From Stigmatella erecta (GTDB taxonomy: Bacteria; Myxococcota; Myxococcia; Myxococcales; Myxococcaceae): 64,000 nucleotides of DNA. The notes under the pieces were generated by a model. The model ran no database searches, was not told where the DNA came from, and saw only the letters and a program-made list of their open reading frames with translations. The first letter of the stretch is position 1. Each line of letters starts with the position of its first letter. Made by a program: the position numbers and the translations under genes. The stretch lies in NCBI RefSeq assembly GCF_900111745.1, contig NZ_FOIJ01000011.1:186001-250000 (forward strand), written 5' to 3'. Of this stretch, positions 25,462-35,739 are shown one piece after another.

Positions 25462-25466
25462 GTGCG

Positions 25467-26387
25467 CTACACCTTCTCCGCCGCGACCCGGCCAAAGAGG
25501 CCCCCGGGACGCACGAGCAACACGAGGATGAGGATGCCGAAGGCCACCGCGTCCCGCCACGTGCTGGCGACGTAGCCGACCACGAACTCCTCCACCAGGC
25601 CCAGCATCAGCGCACCCACCACCGCGCCCGGCACGTGGCCAATGCCCCCAATCACCGCCGCCACGAAGGCCTTGAGCCCCACGAACAGCCCCATCAGCGG
25701 GTTCACCGAGGTGTCCTTGATGGCGTACAGGAGGCCCGCGCCCGCGGCCAGCCCGCTGCCAATCATGAACGTCACCGCGATGACGCGGTCCGTGGGGATG
25801 CCCATCAGCGCCGCCACGCGGTGGTCATACGACACCGCGCGCATGGCCCGCCCGAAGCGCGTCTTGAAGACCAGGAACTGCAGGCCCACCATCAGCCCCA
25901 CCGCGATGAGCAGGGACATGACCTGCCAGTTCCACACCACCACGTCCCGGTCCCCGATAATGAGCCACTCGTTGGGCTGGATGATTTCCGGAAACGCCCG
26001 GGGCGCCGCGCCCGGCAGGAAGCCAATGTCCAGTTGGAAGCCGTACGAGAGCGCGAACGAGATGCCGATGGCGGTGATGAGCGACGTGAGCCGGGGCTTC
26101 TCGCGCAGCGGCCGGTAGGCGAAGCGCTCGATGAGAAAGCCCATCAGCGCACAGCCCGCCATGGCCACCAGGAAGATGAGCACCACACCCAGGAACGACT
26201 TCTGCGCCTGACGGCCCAGCGCGAACGCCGTGCCGTAGCCCATGTAGACGCCCACCATCATCACATCGCCGTGGGCGAAGTTGATGAGCTTCAGGACGCC
26301 GTACACCATCGTGTAGCCGAGCGCGACGAGCGCGTAGATGGTACCGGCGGCCAAGCCGTTGATGAGGTGCTGAAGGAGCTGCGCCAT
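25467..26387 (-). CDS. livH: Branched-chain amino acid ABC permease LivH
   Basis: A 306-residue inner-membrane permease. The N-terminus NGLAAGTIYALVALGYTMVY and LINFAHGDVMMVG are classic for LivH, as is GGIGHVPGAVVGALMLGL near the end. The ATG at 26387 shares one base with the livJ stop (TAATG), so translation is coupled. Confidence 0.96.
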   Translation of the reverse strand: MAQLLQHLINGLAAGTIYALVALGYTMVYGVLKLINFAHGDVMMVGVYMGYGTAFALGRQAQKSFLGVVLIFLVAMAGCALMGFLIERFAYRPLREKPRLTSLITAIGISFALSYGFQLDIGFLPGAAPRAFPEIIQPNEWLIIGDRDVVVWNWQVMSLLIAVGLMVGLQFLVFKTRFGRAMRAVSYDHRVAALMGIPTDRVIAVTFMIGSGLAAGAGLLYAIKDTSVNPLMGLFVGLKAFVAAVIGGIGHVPGAVVGALMLGLVEEFVVGYVASTWRDAVAFGILILVLLVRPGGLFGRVAAEKV

Positions 26388-27604
26388 TAGGGATTGACGG
26401 TGGTCACGAACTCCGCCTTGCCGTCCCCCACCTTGAGCACGACCGCGGACTTCACCGCGTTGCGCTTGTCGTCCAAGGTGATGGTGCCCGCCACGCCCGG
26501 GAAGTCCTTCGTCGCGGCGATGGCATCGCGCACCGCCGGGCCCGAGGTGTCCGGGGCCCGCTTGAGCGCGTCGAGGGCCACGTTGGCCGCGTCATACCCC
26601 AGCGCCGCCAGCGCGTCCGGCACCCCGCCGTAGGCCGCCTTGTACTCCGCCACGAACTTCTGCACGCGCGGATCCTTGTTGTCCGGCGAGTAGTGGTTGG
26701 AGAAGTAGCTGCCCTGGATGGCGGTGCCGCCCAGCTCGAAGAGCTTCTCGGAGTCCCAGCCGTCGCCGCCCAGCATCGGCGCCTTGATGCCCAGCTCGCG
26801 CGCCTGGCGGGCGATGATGCCCACCTCGCTGTAGTACCCCGGCACGTAGATGGCGTCCGGCTGCGTCTTCTTGATGGCGGTCAGCTGCGCGCGGTAGTCC
26901 GTGTCCCCTTGGCTGAAGCTCTCCGTGGTGGTGATTTTGCCACCCATCTCGGTGAACTTGCGCGTGAACACTTCCGTGAGGCCGATGGAGTAGGCGCTCT
27001 TGTTGTCCTGCAGCACCGCCACCTTGGCGGCCTTCAGGGTCTCCCGGGCGAACTTCGCCATCACGAAGCCCTGGAACGGGTCGATGAAGCAAACCCGGAA
27101 GATGTAGTCGCCCTTCTCGGTCACCGCCGGGTTGGTGGAGGCGGGGCTGATCATCGGCACCCCGGCCGGCTGGACCTTCTCCGCCATGGCCAGCGAGTTC
27201 GACGACGCCACGTCGCCCAGGATGACCACCACCTTGTCCTGGGTGATGAGGCGGGTGACGGCCTGGGCGGCCTCCTCGGGCTTGCCCTGGTCGTCGTACA
27301 CCTTCACCGCCACCTTCTGGCCCTTCACCCCTCCGGCGGCGTTCGCCTCGCGAATGGCCATTTCAATGCCATTGCGCGTGGAGATGCCGAAGGTGGCCTG
27401 CCCGCCCGTCAGGGCGGTGGCAACGCCCAGCAGCAGCGTGCCCGAGTTGGCCGGGGGGGTGGGGGTGCCCGGAGCATCCCCTCCTTGCCCCTGCCCCTGC
27501 GCGGTGGCCGGAGGCGTTTCGGTTGGCGAAGGCTGGGACTTCTTCTCACAGCCGGTTCCCATCAAGGTGAAACCAGCGAGCAGCAGCGGGGCGAGACGTC
27601 GCAT
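26387..27604 (-). CDS. livJ: Branched-chain amino acid-binding lipoprotein LivJ/LivK
   Basis: A 405-residue substrate-binding protein with a lipoprotein signal (lipobox MGTGC, Cys19) and a Gln/Gly/Pro-rich linker to about residue 52. The receptor fold follows: ATALTGGQATFG, INGIEMAIREANAAGG-like and VILGDVASSNSLAMAEK. Tethering a solute-binding protein by lipid is unusual for well-studied Gram-negatives but common in this group. It is the first gene of the operon and gives it specificity for Leu, Ile, Val or other small amides; the exact ligand is not visible. It is preceded by a good promoter. Confidence 0.93.
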   Translation of the reverse strand: MRRLAPLLLAGFTLMGTGCEKKSQPSPTETPPATAQGQGQGGDAPGTPTPPANSGTLLLGVATALTGGQATFGISTRNGIEMAIREANAAGGVKGQKVAVKVYDDQGKPEEAAQAVTRLITQDKVVVILGDVASSNSLAMAEKVQPAGVPMISPASTNPAVTEKGDYIFRVCFIDPFQGFVMAKFARETLKAAKVAVLQDNKSAYSIGLTEVFTRKFTEMGGKITTTESFSQGDTDYRAQLTAIKKTQPDAIYVPGYYSEVGIIARQARELGIKAPMLGGDGWDSEKLFELGGTAIQGSYFSNHYSPDNKDPRVQKFVAEYKAAYGGVPDALAALGYDAANVALDALKRAPDTSGPAVRDAIAATKDFPGVAGTITLDDKRNAVKSAVVLKVGDGKAEFVTTVNP

Positions 27605-27633
27605 GCGGATCTCCCATCGGCGTCAGAAGCTCC

Positions 27634-27665
27634 GCTCTTCTAGGAGAGCCTGCCAAGGGGGTCAA
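27634..27665 (-). promoter_or_regulatory. liv promoter with palindrome over the -10
   Basis: On the minus strand TTGACC (27665-27660) is followed after 17 bases by TAGAAG (27642-27637), a plausible housekeeping promoter for livJ. A near-perfect 16-base palindrome GCTCTTCTAGGAGAGC (27634-27649), with one mismatched pair, covers the -10. It is well placed for a repressor site, as expected of an amino-acid-regulated operon. The regulator is unknown. Confidence 0.5.
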
Positions 27666-27719
27666 GCATGCAACCATGCCCCTGCCACTCTTTTCTCCTC
27701 TCCTGGACACGCCAGGCCC

Positions 27720-28010
27720 TCACAGCGAGGAGGCCGCCGCCTCCCATCCGATGAACTCGTAGCGTTCGCGGCCGTTGGGCCCCCGGCGGACCACCGGGCT
27801 CCGGGCAGGCTCCACGGGCTCCGCCACCGCCAGGGTTTCCTCGTGCCGGGGCGGTTCGGTGGCGAGCGGTGGTGACGCTTCGCCGGAGGGCGGAAGGGGC
27901 TGGCGCCGGGCCAGCTTCCGGCCCACCAGTGCCCCCAACAGGCCCGCCGTGCTCCCCAGCAGCACCCGCCCCCAGCTGCCTTGAGCTCCGCTCCCTTGCC
28001 TGCTCCTCAT
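27720..28010 (-). CDS. Small membrane protein of unknown function
   Basis: A 96-residue protein with one glycine-rich hydrophobic segment (about residues 14-30, LLGSTAGLLGALVG), a basic patch (RKLARR) and a Pro/Glu-rich tail ending in GRERYEFIGWEAAASSL. The ATG at 28010 has GGAGGAG five bases upstream, which makes it a real gene rather than chance. No family recognised. It follows a 330-base gap upstream and lies between the liv operon and the DUF2382 gene. Confidence 0.65.
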   Translation of the reverse strand: MRSRQGSGAQGSWGRVLLGSTAGLLGALVGRKLARRQPLPPSGEASPPLATEPPRHEETLAVAEPVEPARSPVVRRGPNGRERYEFIGWEAAASSL

Positions 28011-28340
28011 GGGCTCTCCTCCTGGGGATGTCCCAGACTCCGCGCAGCGAAGGATTGGGCCGCTCCCCCCTCCCTGGAAGCCCAGCCCCCCTTTGCGCCT
28101 CGCGCCCCCTGCCGGGCAGGCAGCGGAGCACACGTTGGTCTGCGCCTGGGTGGCGCGCCTCCAGGCGGGCTGACGTGTCTTTCCTCGCGGGGTGTCAAGG
28201 GCCCCGCGTACTCCCACCTTGATTTTCGAGGAAGGCCGCCGTGGCAACGGAATTGCCTGGGGGCCTGCTCGACTCACCCGGCCGCAAGGAAACCGCCCCC
28301 GGCGTGTGCTCCGCGGCAGGCCACTCGAAGGAGGCAAGCC
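28011..28340. other. 330-base intergenic region between divergent genes
   Basis: No gene is visible here. The left part carries the ribosome-binding site of the small membrane protein. CGCCTGG-N11-CCAGGCG forms an inverted repeat at 28143-28167, about 100 bases upstream of the expected start of a sigma-54 promoter at 28242-28257 that reads into the DUF2382 gene. The remainder is plain GC-rich sequence. Confidence 0.6.
28242..28257 (+). promoter_or_regulatory. Sigma-54 promoter candidate
   Basis: TGGCAACGGAATTGCC matches the sigma-54 consensus TGGCAC-N5-TTGC at T, G, G, C, A and T, T, G, C with the exact -24/-12 spacing. Transcription would start near 28268, about 73 bases before the ATG at 28341. 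The inverted repeat at 28143-28167 could be the enhancer site. Sigma-54 control is common in myxobacteria; the activator here is unknown. Confidence 0.65.
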
Positions 28341-29063
28341 ATGTATCAGCGCAACGACGTGCGGGAGGGCATGACCGTCCGAAGCATGGACGGCGAAAAG
28401 CTCGGCAAGGTCTTCGCCGTGAACGAGGACGAGTTCCTCATCGAGAAAGGTCTTTTCTTCCCCAAGGATTACGTGTGCCGCTATTCGGAGATCAGCCGCC
28501 TGGAGGATGGGGACATCATCCTCATGCACGGCAAGGACGGGCTGCACCGCTTCTCGTTCGACGGCACGCGGGATGAGGACGTGCTGGCGGGCACGGGGGG
28601 CGGCGCGGGCGTAGGCCCCGGCGCCCTGGGGCTGGGCAGCACCCGAGGGCCCAGCACGCAGGAGGAGGTCGCCATCCCCATCCACGGTGAGCGGCTGGAC
28701 GTGGTGAAGCACTCCACGCAGGCCGGCGAGGTTCGCGTCCACAAGGACGTCGTCGTGGAGGAGCAGCACGTCACCGTGCCCTTGCGCCGCGAGCGCGTGA
28801 CGGTGGAGCGCCGCGCCGTGAAGGACCGGCCCGCGGTGAATGCCTCCTTCCAGGAGGAGACCGTGGTGGTGCCCCTGCGCGCCGAGGAGGTGGAGGTCCG
28901 CAAGCGCCCCGTGCTGGAGGAAGAGGTCGTCATCCGCAGACAGGCCGTGGAGGAGGAGCGGGACATCGATGAGACGGTGCGCCGCGAGCGGGTGGACATC
29001 GATGGCGCGGAGGACTCGCGCACGCTCGGCCTGAACAGCGACGATCCGCTCCCGCGCCGCTAG
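28341..29063 (+). CDS. PRC-barrel/DUF2382 stress-related protein
   Basis: A 240-residue soluble protein. Residues 1-75 resemble a PRC-barrel (GMTVRSMDGEKLGKVFAVNED), and about 108-215 a DUF2382 domain (YsnF/AvaK-type) with its repeated charged strands, e.g. VDVVKHSTQAGEVRVHKDVV-like pieces and the internal repeat VTVPLRRERVTVERR. DUF2382 proteins are linked to general stress in other bacteria. The ATG at 28341 has AAGGAGG six bases upstream. A Gly-rich stretch (about 83-100) separates the domains. The sigma-54 promoter upstream suggests tightly regulated expression. It converges on the kinase with a four-base overlap. Confidence 0.85.
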   Translation: MYQRNDVREGMTVRSMDGEKLGKVFAVNEDEFLIEKGLFFPKDYVCRYSEISRLEDGDIILMHGKDGLHRFSFDGTRDEDVLAGTGGGAGVGPGALGLGSTRGPSTQEEVAIPIHGERLDVVKHSTQAGEVRVHKDVVVEEQHVTVPLRRERVTVERRAVKDRPAVNASFQEETVVVPLRAEEVEVRKRPVLEEEVVIRRQAVEEERDIDETVRRERVDIDGAEDSRTLGLNSDDPLPRR

Positions 29064-30559
29064 CGCGAGGGCTTCGCCGACGCGAGCGCCCGCGTCTCCG
29101 CCTGCGGGGACCGGCCAGAGGAGGGCCGGTCCAGCCGGCTCAGGTCGCGCAGCCGGTCCGGAAAGCGGAGGGAGACGAACCGGGACAGCTCCTCCTCCCG
29201 CACCGGCGGCATCGCCGCGGCCAGCCGGTCTGCCATCTCCTGGGCCGTGCGGAAGCGCCGGTCCGGACGCTTGGCCAGCGCCATCGCCATCACCTCCCAG
29301 AGCGGCAGGGGAATCTGCTCCGGCCACGCCAGCGCCTCATCGCAGATGGCGTACAGGCTCGTCAGCTCATCCCCCCGGTCGAAGGCGCACTGGCCCGTGA
29401 GGGCCTCGTAGAGAATGAGCCCCATGGCGAACAAGTCACTGCGCCCATCCAGCCGCTCGCCGCGCGCCTGCTCCGGGGACATGTAGAGCGGCTTGCCCTT
29501 GATGATGCCCGGCAGCGTCACCGTGCGCTGGGCGCGCGCCTTGGCCACGCCAAAGTCGAGCACCTTCACCCGCCCATCGAAGCCCACCATGAGGTTCTGC
29601 GGTGACAAATCCCGGTGCACCAGGTGCATCGGCGCCCCGTCCTCGCCCTGGAGCAGGTGGGCCGCGTGCAGCCCTCGCAGCCCCTGGATGACCACCGCCA
29701 CCGCCACCGCCGGGGGCAAGGGCTCCTTCGAGGCCCGGAGCAGCCGGTGCAGGTCCACCCCGCGCACCAGCTCCATCGCGATGTAGTACGCGCCCTGCGC
29801 CTCGCCGATGTCGTAGACGGTGACGAGGTTGGGGTGGGCGAGCTGCAACCCGATGCGGGCCTCGTCCAGGAACTGCTGCACCATGGCGGGGTCCGCGGCC
29901 AGGTGGGGCAGGATGCGCTTGAGCGCCACCAGGCGCCCGAGCCCCTCGGGCCCCCGCGCGCGCGCCACCAGCACCTGCGCCATGCCGCCCGTGCCCAGCG
30001 GCGTCACCACCTCGTAGCGGCCAATGCGCCCGTGCGGCACCGGCGTGGCGTTCTCATCCACCTCCAGGGCGTCCAGCCGCTCCAGCACCCCCTGGCCGTC
30101 CATGAGGGCCAGGAAGCCCAGCATCGCCGAGTCGAGCTGCTCGCCGATGGCCTCCACCAGCGCCATCACCATCGGTCCGCCGTCCTCGAAGCGCCCCTCC
30201 ACCACGAGCCCCAGCGCGCCCAGGTTGAGCTTGCCGAGCGTGAGCTGGGTGCAGAAAAGCATGCGCCCGTCCGGCAGCCGCAGCGTGCCGGTGTGCGAAG
30301 CCACCGCGAACACGTCCGCGCCCAGCGCGCCCAGCACCCGCGTGAGCACCGGGCCCCGCGTGCCACGCACCAGCACGAAGCCCGCATCCGCGTGCACCAT
30401 CCGCGCGCACTGGGTGAGGAACACGTCCAGGGCGGTGTCGAGGTCCAACCCCCGCTCGAAGCAGTCCTCGAGGATGTCGTCCGCCATGCGGTGGACGGAC
30501 GTCAGCCCGCGCAGGAAGGTGACCTCGGCTTCGAGCGATGAGAAACGCACGGCCTTCAT
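29060..30559 (-). CDS. Ser/Thr protein kinase with N-terminal GAF-like domain
   Basis: A 499-residue Hanks-type kinase. The first about 165 residues look like a GAF-type sensory domain. The kinase starts near 181 (RYEVVTPLGTGGMAQV, glycine loop), with catalytic Lys214 in VALKRI, Asp317 in VHRDLSPQN, and the DFG Asp335 in DFGVAKA, plus the APE-like MSPEQARGE; all key residues are present. No membrane helix is seen, so it is a soluble sensor kinase. Myxobacteria carry many such kinases. It has its own upstream region after the dnaK terminator. Its signal and substrate are unknown. Confidence 0.9.
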   Translation of the reverse strand: MKAVRFSSLEAEVTFLRGLTSVHRMADDILEDCFERGLDLDTALDVFLTQCARMVHADAGFVLVRGTRGPVLTRVLGALGADVFAVASHTGTLRLPDGRMLFCTQLTLGKLNLGALGLVVEGRFEDGGPMVMALVEAIGEQLDSAMLGFLALMDGQGVLERLDALEVDENATPVPHGRIGRYEVVTPLGTGGMAQVLVARARGPEGLGRLVALKRILPHLAADPAMVQQFLDEARIGLQLAHPNLVTVYDIGEAQGAYYIAMELVRGVDLHRLLRASKEPLPPAVAVAVVIQGLRGLHAAHLLQGEDGAPMHLVHRDLSPQNLMVGFDGRVKVLDFGVAKARAQRTVTLPGIIKGKPLYMSPEQARGERLDGRSDLFAMGLILYEALTGQCAFDRGDELTSLYAICDEALAWPEQIPLPLWEVMAMALAKRPDRRFRTAQEMADRLAAAMPPVREEELSRFVSLRFPDRLRDLSRLDRPSSGRSPQAETRALASAKPSR

Positions 30560-30572
30560 GCACCACCCGCGG

Positions 30573-30602
30573 TCCTCCCCCCGGGCCAGGCCCGGGGGAG
30601 GA
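30573..30602 (-). terminator. Terminator hairpin after dnaK
   Basis: TCCTCCCCCCGGGCC (30573-30587) pairs with GGCCCGGGGGAGGA (30589-30602) with one bulged C and a one-base apex, so about 13-14 base pairs. It lies 11 bases beyond the dnaK stop and just before the kinase start, so it probably separates the two transcription units. There is no T tract. Confidence 0.65.
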
Positions 30603-30612
30603 GACAGGGACT

Positions 30613-32442
<1,830 letters not shown>

Positions 32443-32448
32443 GGCGTC

Positions 32449-33318
32449 TTACTGACTCCCCCCGGCAGAATTCCCGGATTCGACAGAAACGGCGGGCGTC
32501 TCCCCCGCCTCCGGTGCGGCAGCGGCAGCAACTTCGGTCCCGGCCGGGGCGGCAGCGGCCTCGGCCACCGGCGTGGGCTCGGGCGGCGGGGCCGGCGCGC
32601 GCGCCACCACCACCATGGCGGGCCGGATGAGCCGCTCGTTGAGGTGGTAGCCCCGCAGGACTTCGTAGGCGACGTGGCCCGCGGGCACCTCGGCGGTCTC
32701 CGCCTGGGACATGGCCTCGTGCAGGCGCGGATCAAACGCCTGGCCCTGCGCGCTGAAGGCCTTCACGCCGTGGCGGCCCAGCGTGTCCTCGAAGGACTTG
32801 CGCGTCATCGCCACGCCCTTCTGGAAGCTGATGAAGTCGGGCGTCTTGGCCGCCGCGTCCATCGCGCGGTCCAGGTTGTCCATGACCGGCAGGATGTCCT
32901 TGAGCAGCTTCTCCACGCCGAACTTCTGGACCTCTTCCTTCTCCTTCTGGGCGCGCTTCTTGTAGTTCTCCAGGTCGGCGGAGGCGCGCAGCGAGCGCTC
33001 GTGGTCCGCCTTCAAGCGCTCCATCAGCTTGCGGCTCTCGCCCTGGCTGAAGTCGAGCTGCGCGCGGAGGTTCTCGGCCTCCTTGCGCGCCTCGGCAAGC
33101 GCGGCGGTCAGCTCCTCCACCTCGGCGGAAGCCGGGGCGCCGGCGGACTCCCCGGCGGGCGCCTCCGGGGACGCGGCGGACTCCACATCCAGGGAGATGC
33201 CTTCCTCGGCGTGGGACTGCTGGGAGCGGCGCTGAACACTCTGCAGCGCCGCGTTGATCACTTCCTGCGCGATGTCCGCGCTGAAGTTGCCCTTCTCGTT
33301 GGAACCAGACACTCGCAC
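32449..33318 (-). CDS. grpE: Nucleotide exchange factor GrpE with long tails
   Basis: A 289-residue GrpE, the DnaK exchange factor. The coiled coil and head are recognised at about residues 65-235 ([21 protein letters not shown]-like core; [10 protein letters not shown] and [15 protein letters not shown]). It is longer than the usual 180-220 because of an N-terminal extension and an Ala/Pro/Glu-rich C-terminal tail (about 239-289). Start choice: GTG at 33318 or at 33312. A -10-like CATAGT ends at 33319, so the message might start near 33312 and be leaderless, which favours the downstream GTG. It leads dnaK in one operon. Confidence 0.93.
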   Translation of the reverse strand: MRVSGSNEKGNFSADIAQEVINAALQSVQRRSQQSHAEEGISLDVESAASPEAPAGESAGAPASAEVEELTAALAEARKEAENLRAQLDFSQGESRKLMERLKADHERSLRASADLENYKKRAQKEKEEVQKFGVEKLLKDILPVMDNLDRAMDAAAKTPDFISFQKGVAMTRKSFEDTLGRHGVKAFSAQGQAFDPRLHEAMSQAETAEVPAGHVAYEVLRGYHLNERLIRPAMVVVARAPAPPPEPTPVAEAAAAPAGTEVAAAAAPEAGETPAVSVESGNSAGGSQ

Positions 33319-33347
33319 ACTATGTCACGGCTCTCTGTGCGATCCAA
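33319..33347 (-). promoter_or_regulatory. Candidate grpE promoter
   Basis: On the minus strand TTGGAT (33347-33342) is followed after 17 bases by CATAGT (33324-33319), immediately before the GTG codons at 33318 and 33312. Transcription would start at about 33312, giving a leaderless message. Housekeeping-type and not a clear heat-shock match. Confidence 0.35.
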
Positions 33348-33430
33348 CCCACCGTCGCGGCCGGAAGACCCCCGGACAGGCGAGCCACCGCGCCCGGTGA
33401 AGATGTGTGGCCAAGGCAGAACCGCCCGGC

Positions 33431-33925
33431 TCAGGCCCGCTTGCGGCCCAGGGTTTTTCCCGTCTTGCCCGCGGCGGTCTTCTTGGCGGGGGCGGTCTTC
33501 TGGGCGGCCGGGGTCTTCTTGGCCGCGGCCTTCTTGCCGATGGTCTTTCCGGCCTTGCGCGGCGCCTTCGGGGCGGGCGTGTCCGTCACGGGCGGGGGCT
33601 CCGGCGGCGGGGGGCTCGCCTTGGCGGAGGCGCCCTTGGGGGGACTCGCGGGGGCCTTCTCCTTCTCGGTCTCACTCCCCCGGCTCACGAAGTCCTCCAC
33701 GTGACGCGCCGCACCTTCCAGCCGCTCGGCGGCCTCCTTGGTGACGGCGGCCGCCTTGTCCCGGAACTCGGAGAGCGTGGCCTTGAGCTTGGCCTGGCGG
33801 GAGGGGTCCCTCACCTCGCCCAGCAGACGCTCGGCTTCGACCTTGAGGTCTTCCCCGGTGCGCCGGATGTCCTCACTGGTGCGCCGGATGAATTCCATGA
33901 ACTGCTTGTCCCATTTCTCGGCCAT
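33431..33925 (-). CDS. Phasin-like/histone H1-like lysine-rich protein
   Basis: A 164-residue protein with an amphipathic helical N-terminal half (MAEKWDKQFMEFIRR, residues 1-80), a Pro-rich middle and a C-terminal tail of Ala/Lys/Pro runs (KKAAAKKTPAAQKTAPAKK) like eukaryotic histone H1. Similar Lys/Ala tails are known on DNA-binding proteins and phasin-like proteins of myxobacteria. The ATG at 33925 has AAGGAGG about ten bases upstream; the longer frame from 33988 lacks support. It may compact DNA or coat granules; neither is shown. The helical half could equally be a phasin. Confidence 0.7.
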   Translation of the reverse strand: MAEKWDKQFMEFIRRTSEDIRRTGEDLKVEAERLLGEVRDPSRQAKLKATLSEFRDKAAAVTKEAAERLEGAARHVEDFVSRGSETEKEKAPASPPKGASAKASPPPPEPPPVTDTPAPKAPRKAGKTIGKKAAAKKTPAAQKTAPAKKTAAGKTGKTLGRKRA

Positions 33926-33959
33926 GGTGCTTCTGCCTCCTTCGGGAGCGGCGGGTTCT

Positions 33960-34026
33960 GTTGGCGCCAACCAAGCGCTGGGGCCCATCTGACTTCAGTG
34001 CCGGTAGGAGCGCAAAGCTTTCCTAC
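33960..34026. promoter_or_regulatory. Palindrome and hairpin in divergent intergenic region
   Basis: GTTGGCGCCAAC (33960-33971) is a perfect 12-base palindrome about 35 bases upstream of the H1-like gene start. GTAGGA (34004-34009) and TCCTAC (34021-34026) form a second stem, with AAAGCTTT nested in it. They may be operators for the divergent genes at 33431-33925 and 34127-35722. No clear promoter was found. Confidence 0.35.
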
Positions 34027-34126
34027 GCAGAGCGTCACCGCGCCGGGAACGCCGCCTGCCTGGCAACACGGTAGAGTGACAAGCCATTGGCCCTCCCGCG
34101 GAGGGCCTGTCCCGGGAGCTACACCC

Positions 34127-35722
34127 ATGTTGTTCACCCGAGCGGCCGCCGCCCTGGTCACCGCCGTCGTGCTGAGCGCCTGCGCCGGCCGCGAGGAATC
34201 CGGCGAAGGCCCGCTGCTTCCCGCCATCACCCTGCGCTCCACCACGGTGGGCCTGCCCTATGAAGTCCGCTTCACCGCCACCGGAGGCCTGGCCCCGCTT
34301 CGCTATTCCGTGGAGCAGGTTCCTCCTGGCTTCTCCTTCTATGACACGGGGTTGCTCACGGGGCCGGCGGCGGAAGCCGGGATGTACTCGCTCTATGTGG
34401 GGGTGAGGGACTCGCTGGGCGAGGGCGAGGCCCGCTCCTATGCGCTGCGCGTGTACCCGGCGCCCTCGGTGAGCAGCCTGCCGCTGCCGCCTGCCACCCG
34501 GGGCTCCGCCTATGCGGTGACCCTGACGTCCGCCGGGGGACAGCCGCCCCTGAAGTGGACGGTGACCACGGGGACCCTTCCCCTGGGGCTGACGCTCTCG
34601 GAGAGCGGGGCCATCTCGGGGGTTCCGGCGGACACGATTCCCGGACTCTTCGTGGCGAACGTCGAGGATGCCAATGGCGCGAGGGCTTCGCGGCAGCTGT
34701 TCCTGGAGGTGCAGGAGCCTCCCGAGGATGGCGGAACCCCGGACGGTGGAACGCCCGACAGCGGCGCTCCGGACAGTGGCACTCCGGACAGTGGCACTCC
34801 GGACAGCGGGACGCCCGACAGTGGCACTGCGGACAGTGGCACTCCCGACAGCGGCACGCCCGACGGCGGCACCCCGGACGCGGGCTCGCCCTTCCCCCTG
34901 TCCGTCGTCAACTGGAACGTCGAATGGTTCGGGAGCACCACGGAAGGCCCGTCCAACGACGCCCTTCAGCTCAGCAACGTGCGCGCCGTCATCGCCGACG
35001 CGGGGGTCGATTTCTGGGCCTTGCAAGAGGTCGTCAGTGCCAGCACGCTGCTTCAACTCAAGCAGGCCCTGCCCGGCTACGACGGCTTCGCCGCGAACGA
35101 CGCCCGCGTCATTCGAGGCTCCAGCTACTACACGGCCAGCGAGCAGAAACCGGCCGTGCTCTTCAAGTCAGACACCGTGCAGGTGCGCAGCGCCGAGCTC
35201 ATCCTCACCGCGTATGACTATGAGTTCGCGGGCCGGCCGCCCCTGCAGGTGAGCCTGCGCGTCACCCGGGAAGGCCAGAGCGTGGACCTGACCGCCATCG
35301 TGCTCCACATGAAGGCGCAGACCGGCGGCATCGCCGACTACAACCGGCGCAAGGCCGCGGGCGCCGCCCTCAAGCAGTACCTCGATTCGCAGCAGCCCAC
35401 CGCCCGGGTCATCGTGCTGGGGGACTGGAACGACGACGTGGACGTGTCCATCTACGACTCCGGCGGCTACCTGCCCTCGCCCTACGAGAACTTCGTCGCG
35501 GTGCCCAATGCCTACCAATTCCTCACGCGGCCCCTGTCCTTGCAGGGCGTGGGCAGCACCGTGGGCTGGTCCAGCTTCATCGACCACCAGCTCGTCACCC
35601 ACGCGCTGTCCGGCGACTACGTGAGCGAGTCCACCCAGGTGCTCTACCCGTCCCTGCCCGACTACGCCAACACGACCTCCGACCACTATCCCATCCAGAG
35701 CCGCTTCGATTTCGGCCCGTAG
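34127..35722 (+). CDS. Lipoprotein with putative Ig domains and an endonuclease/exonuclease/phosphatase-type domain
   Basis: A 531-residue lipoprotein (lipobox LSAC, Cys19). Residues about 30-195 are two putative Ig domains of the bacterial surface type, with PxGLxxxxxGxIxGxP-like pattern (LPLGLTLSESGAISGVPAD). A repetitive Thr/Pro/Asp/Ser/Gly linker (about 202-254) follows. Residues about 258-531 are an EEP domain with VVNWNVEWFG, WALQEV, VLGDWND and TTSDHYPI, the family's key acidic and His residues. EEP enzymes include DNases and phosphatases; being exported, it may degrade extracellular DNA or sphingomyelin-like lipids, but the substrate is unknown. ATG 34127 has GGGAG eight bases upstream. 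Confidence 0.85.
   Translation: MLFTRAAAALVTAVVLSACAGREESGEGPLLPAITLRSTTVGLPYEVRFTATGGLAPLRYSVEQVPPGFSFYDTGLLTGPAAEAGMYSLYVGVRDSLGEGEARSYALRVYPAPSVSSLPLPPATRGSAYAVTLTSAGGQPPLKWTVTTGTLPLGLTLSESGAISGVPADTIPGLFVANVEDANGARASRQLFLEVQEPPEDGGTPDGGTPDSGAPDSGTPDSGTPDSGTPDSGTADSGTPDSGTPDGGTPDAGSPFPLSVVNWNVEWFGSTTEGPSNDALQLSNVRAVIADAGVDFWALQEVVSASTLLQLKQALPGYDGFAANDARVIRGSSYYTASEQKPAVLFKSDTVQVRSAELILTAYDYEFAGRPPLQVSLRVTREGQSVDLTAIVLHMKAQTGGIADYNRRKAAGAALKQYLDSQQPTARVIVLGDWNDDVDVSIYDSGGYLPSPYENFVAVPNAYQFLTRPLSLQGVGSTVGWSSFIDHQLVTHALSGDYVSESTQVLYPSLPDYANTTSDHYPIQSRFDFGP
34727..34876 (+). repeat. Ten tandem 15-base units coding a five-residue linker repeat
   Basis: Ten near-identical units of 15 bases, each of the type GACAGTGGCACTCCG, encode the D-x-G-x-P linker of the EEP lipoprotein. 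The divergence is at third positions mainly, with one A to G change in a few units. Such tracts commonly vary in copy number between strains. Confidence 0.9.
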
Positions 35723-35739
35723 TCCCCTGGGTTCTCGGC

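Noticed and set aside
33319-33430. CIRCE or heat-shock operator upstream of grpE
   Set aside because: No TTAGCACTC-N9-GAGTGCTAA or close variant on either strand.
34727-34876. Tandem 15-base repeats as a CRISPR array
   Set aside because: The units are contiguous without spacers, stay in frame and code a Thr/Pro/Asp/Ser/Gly linker.
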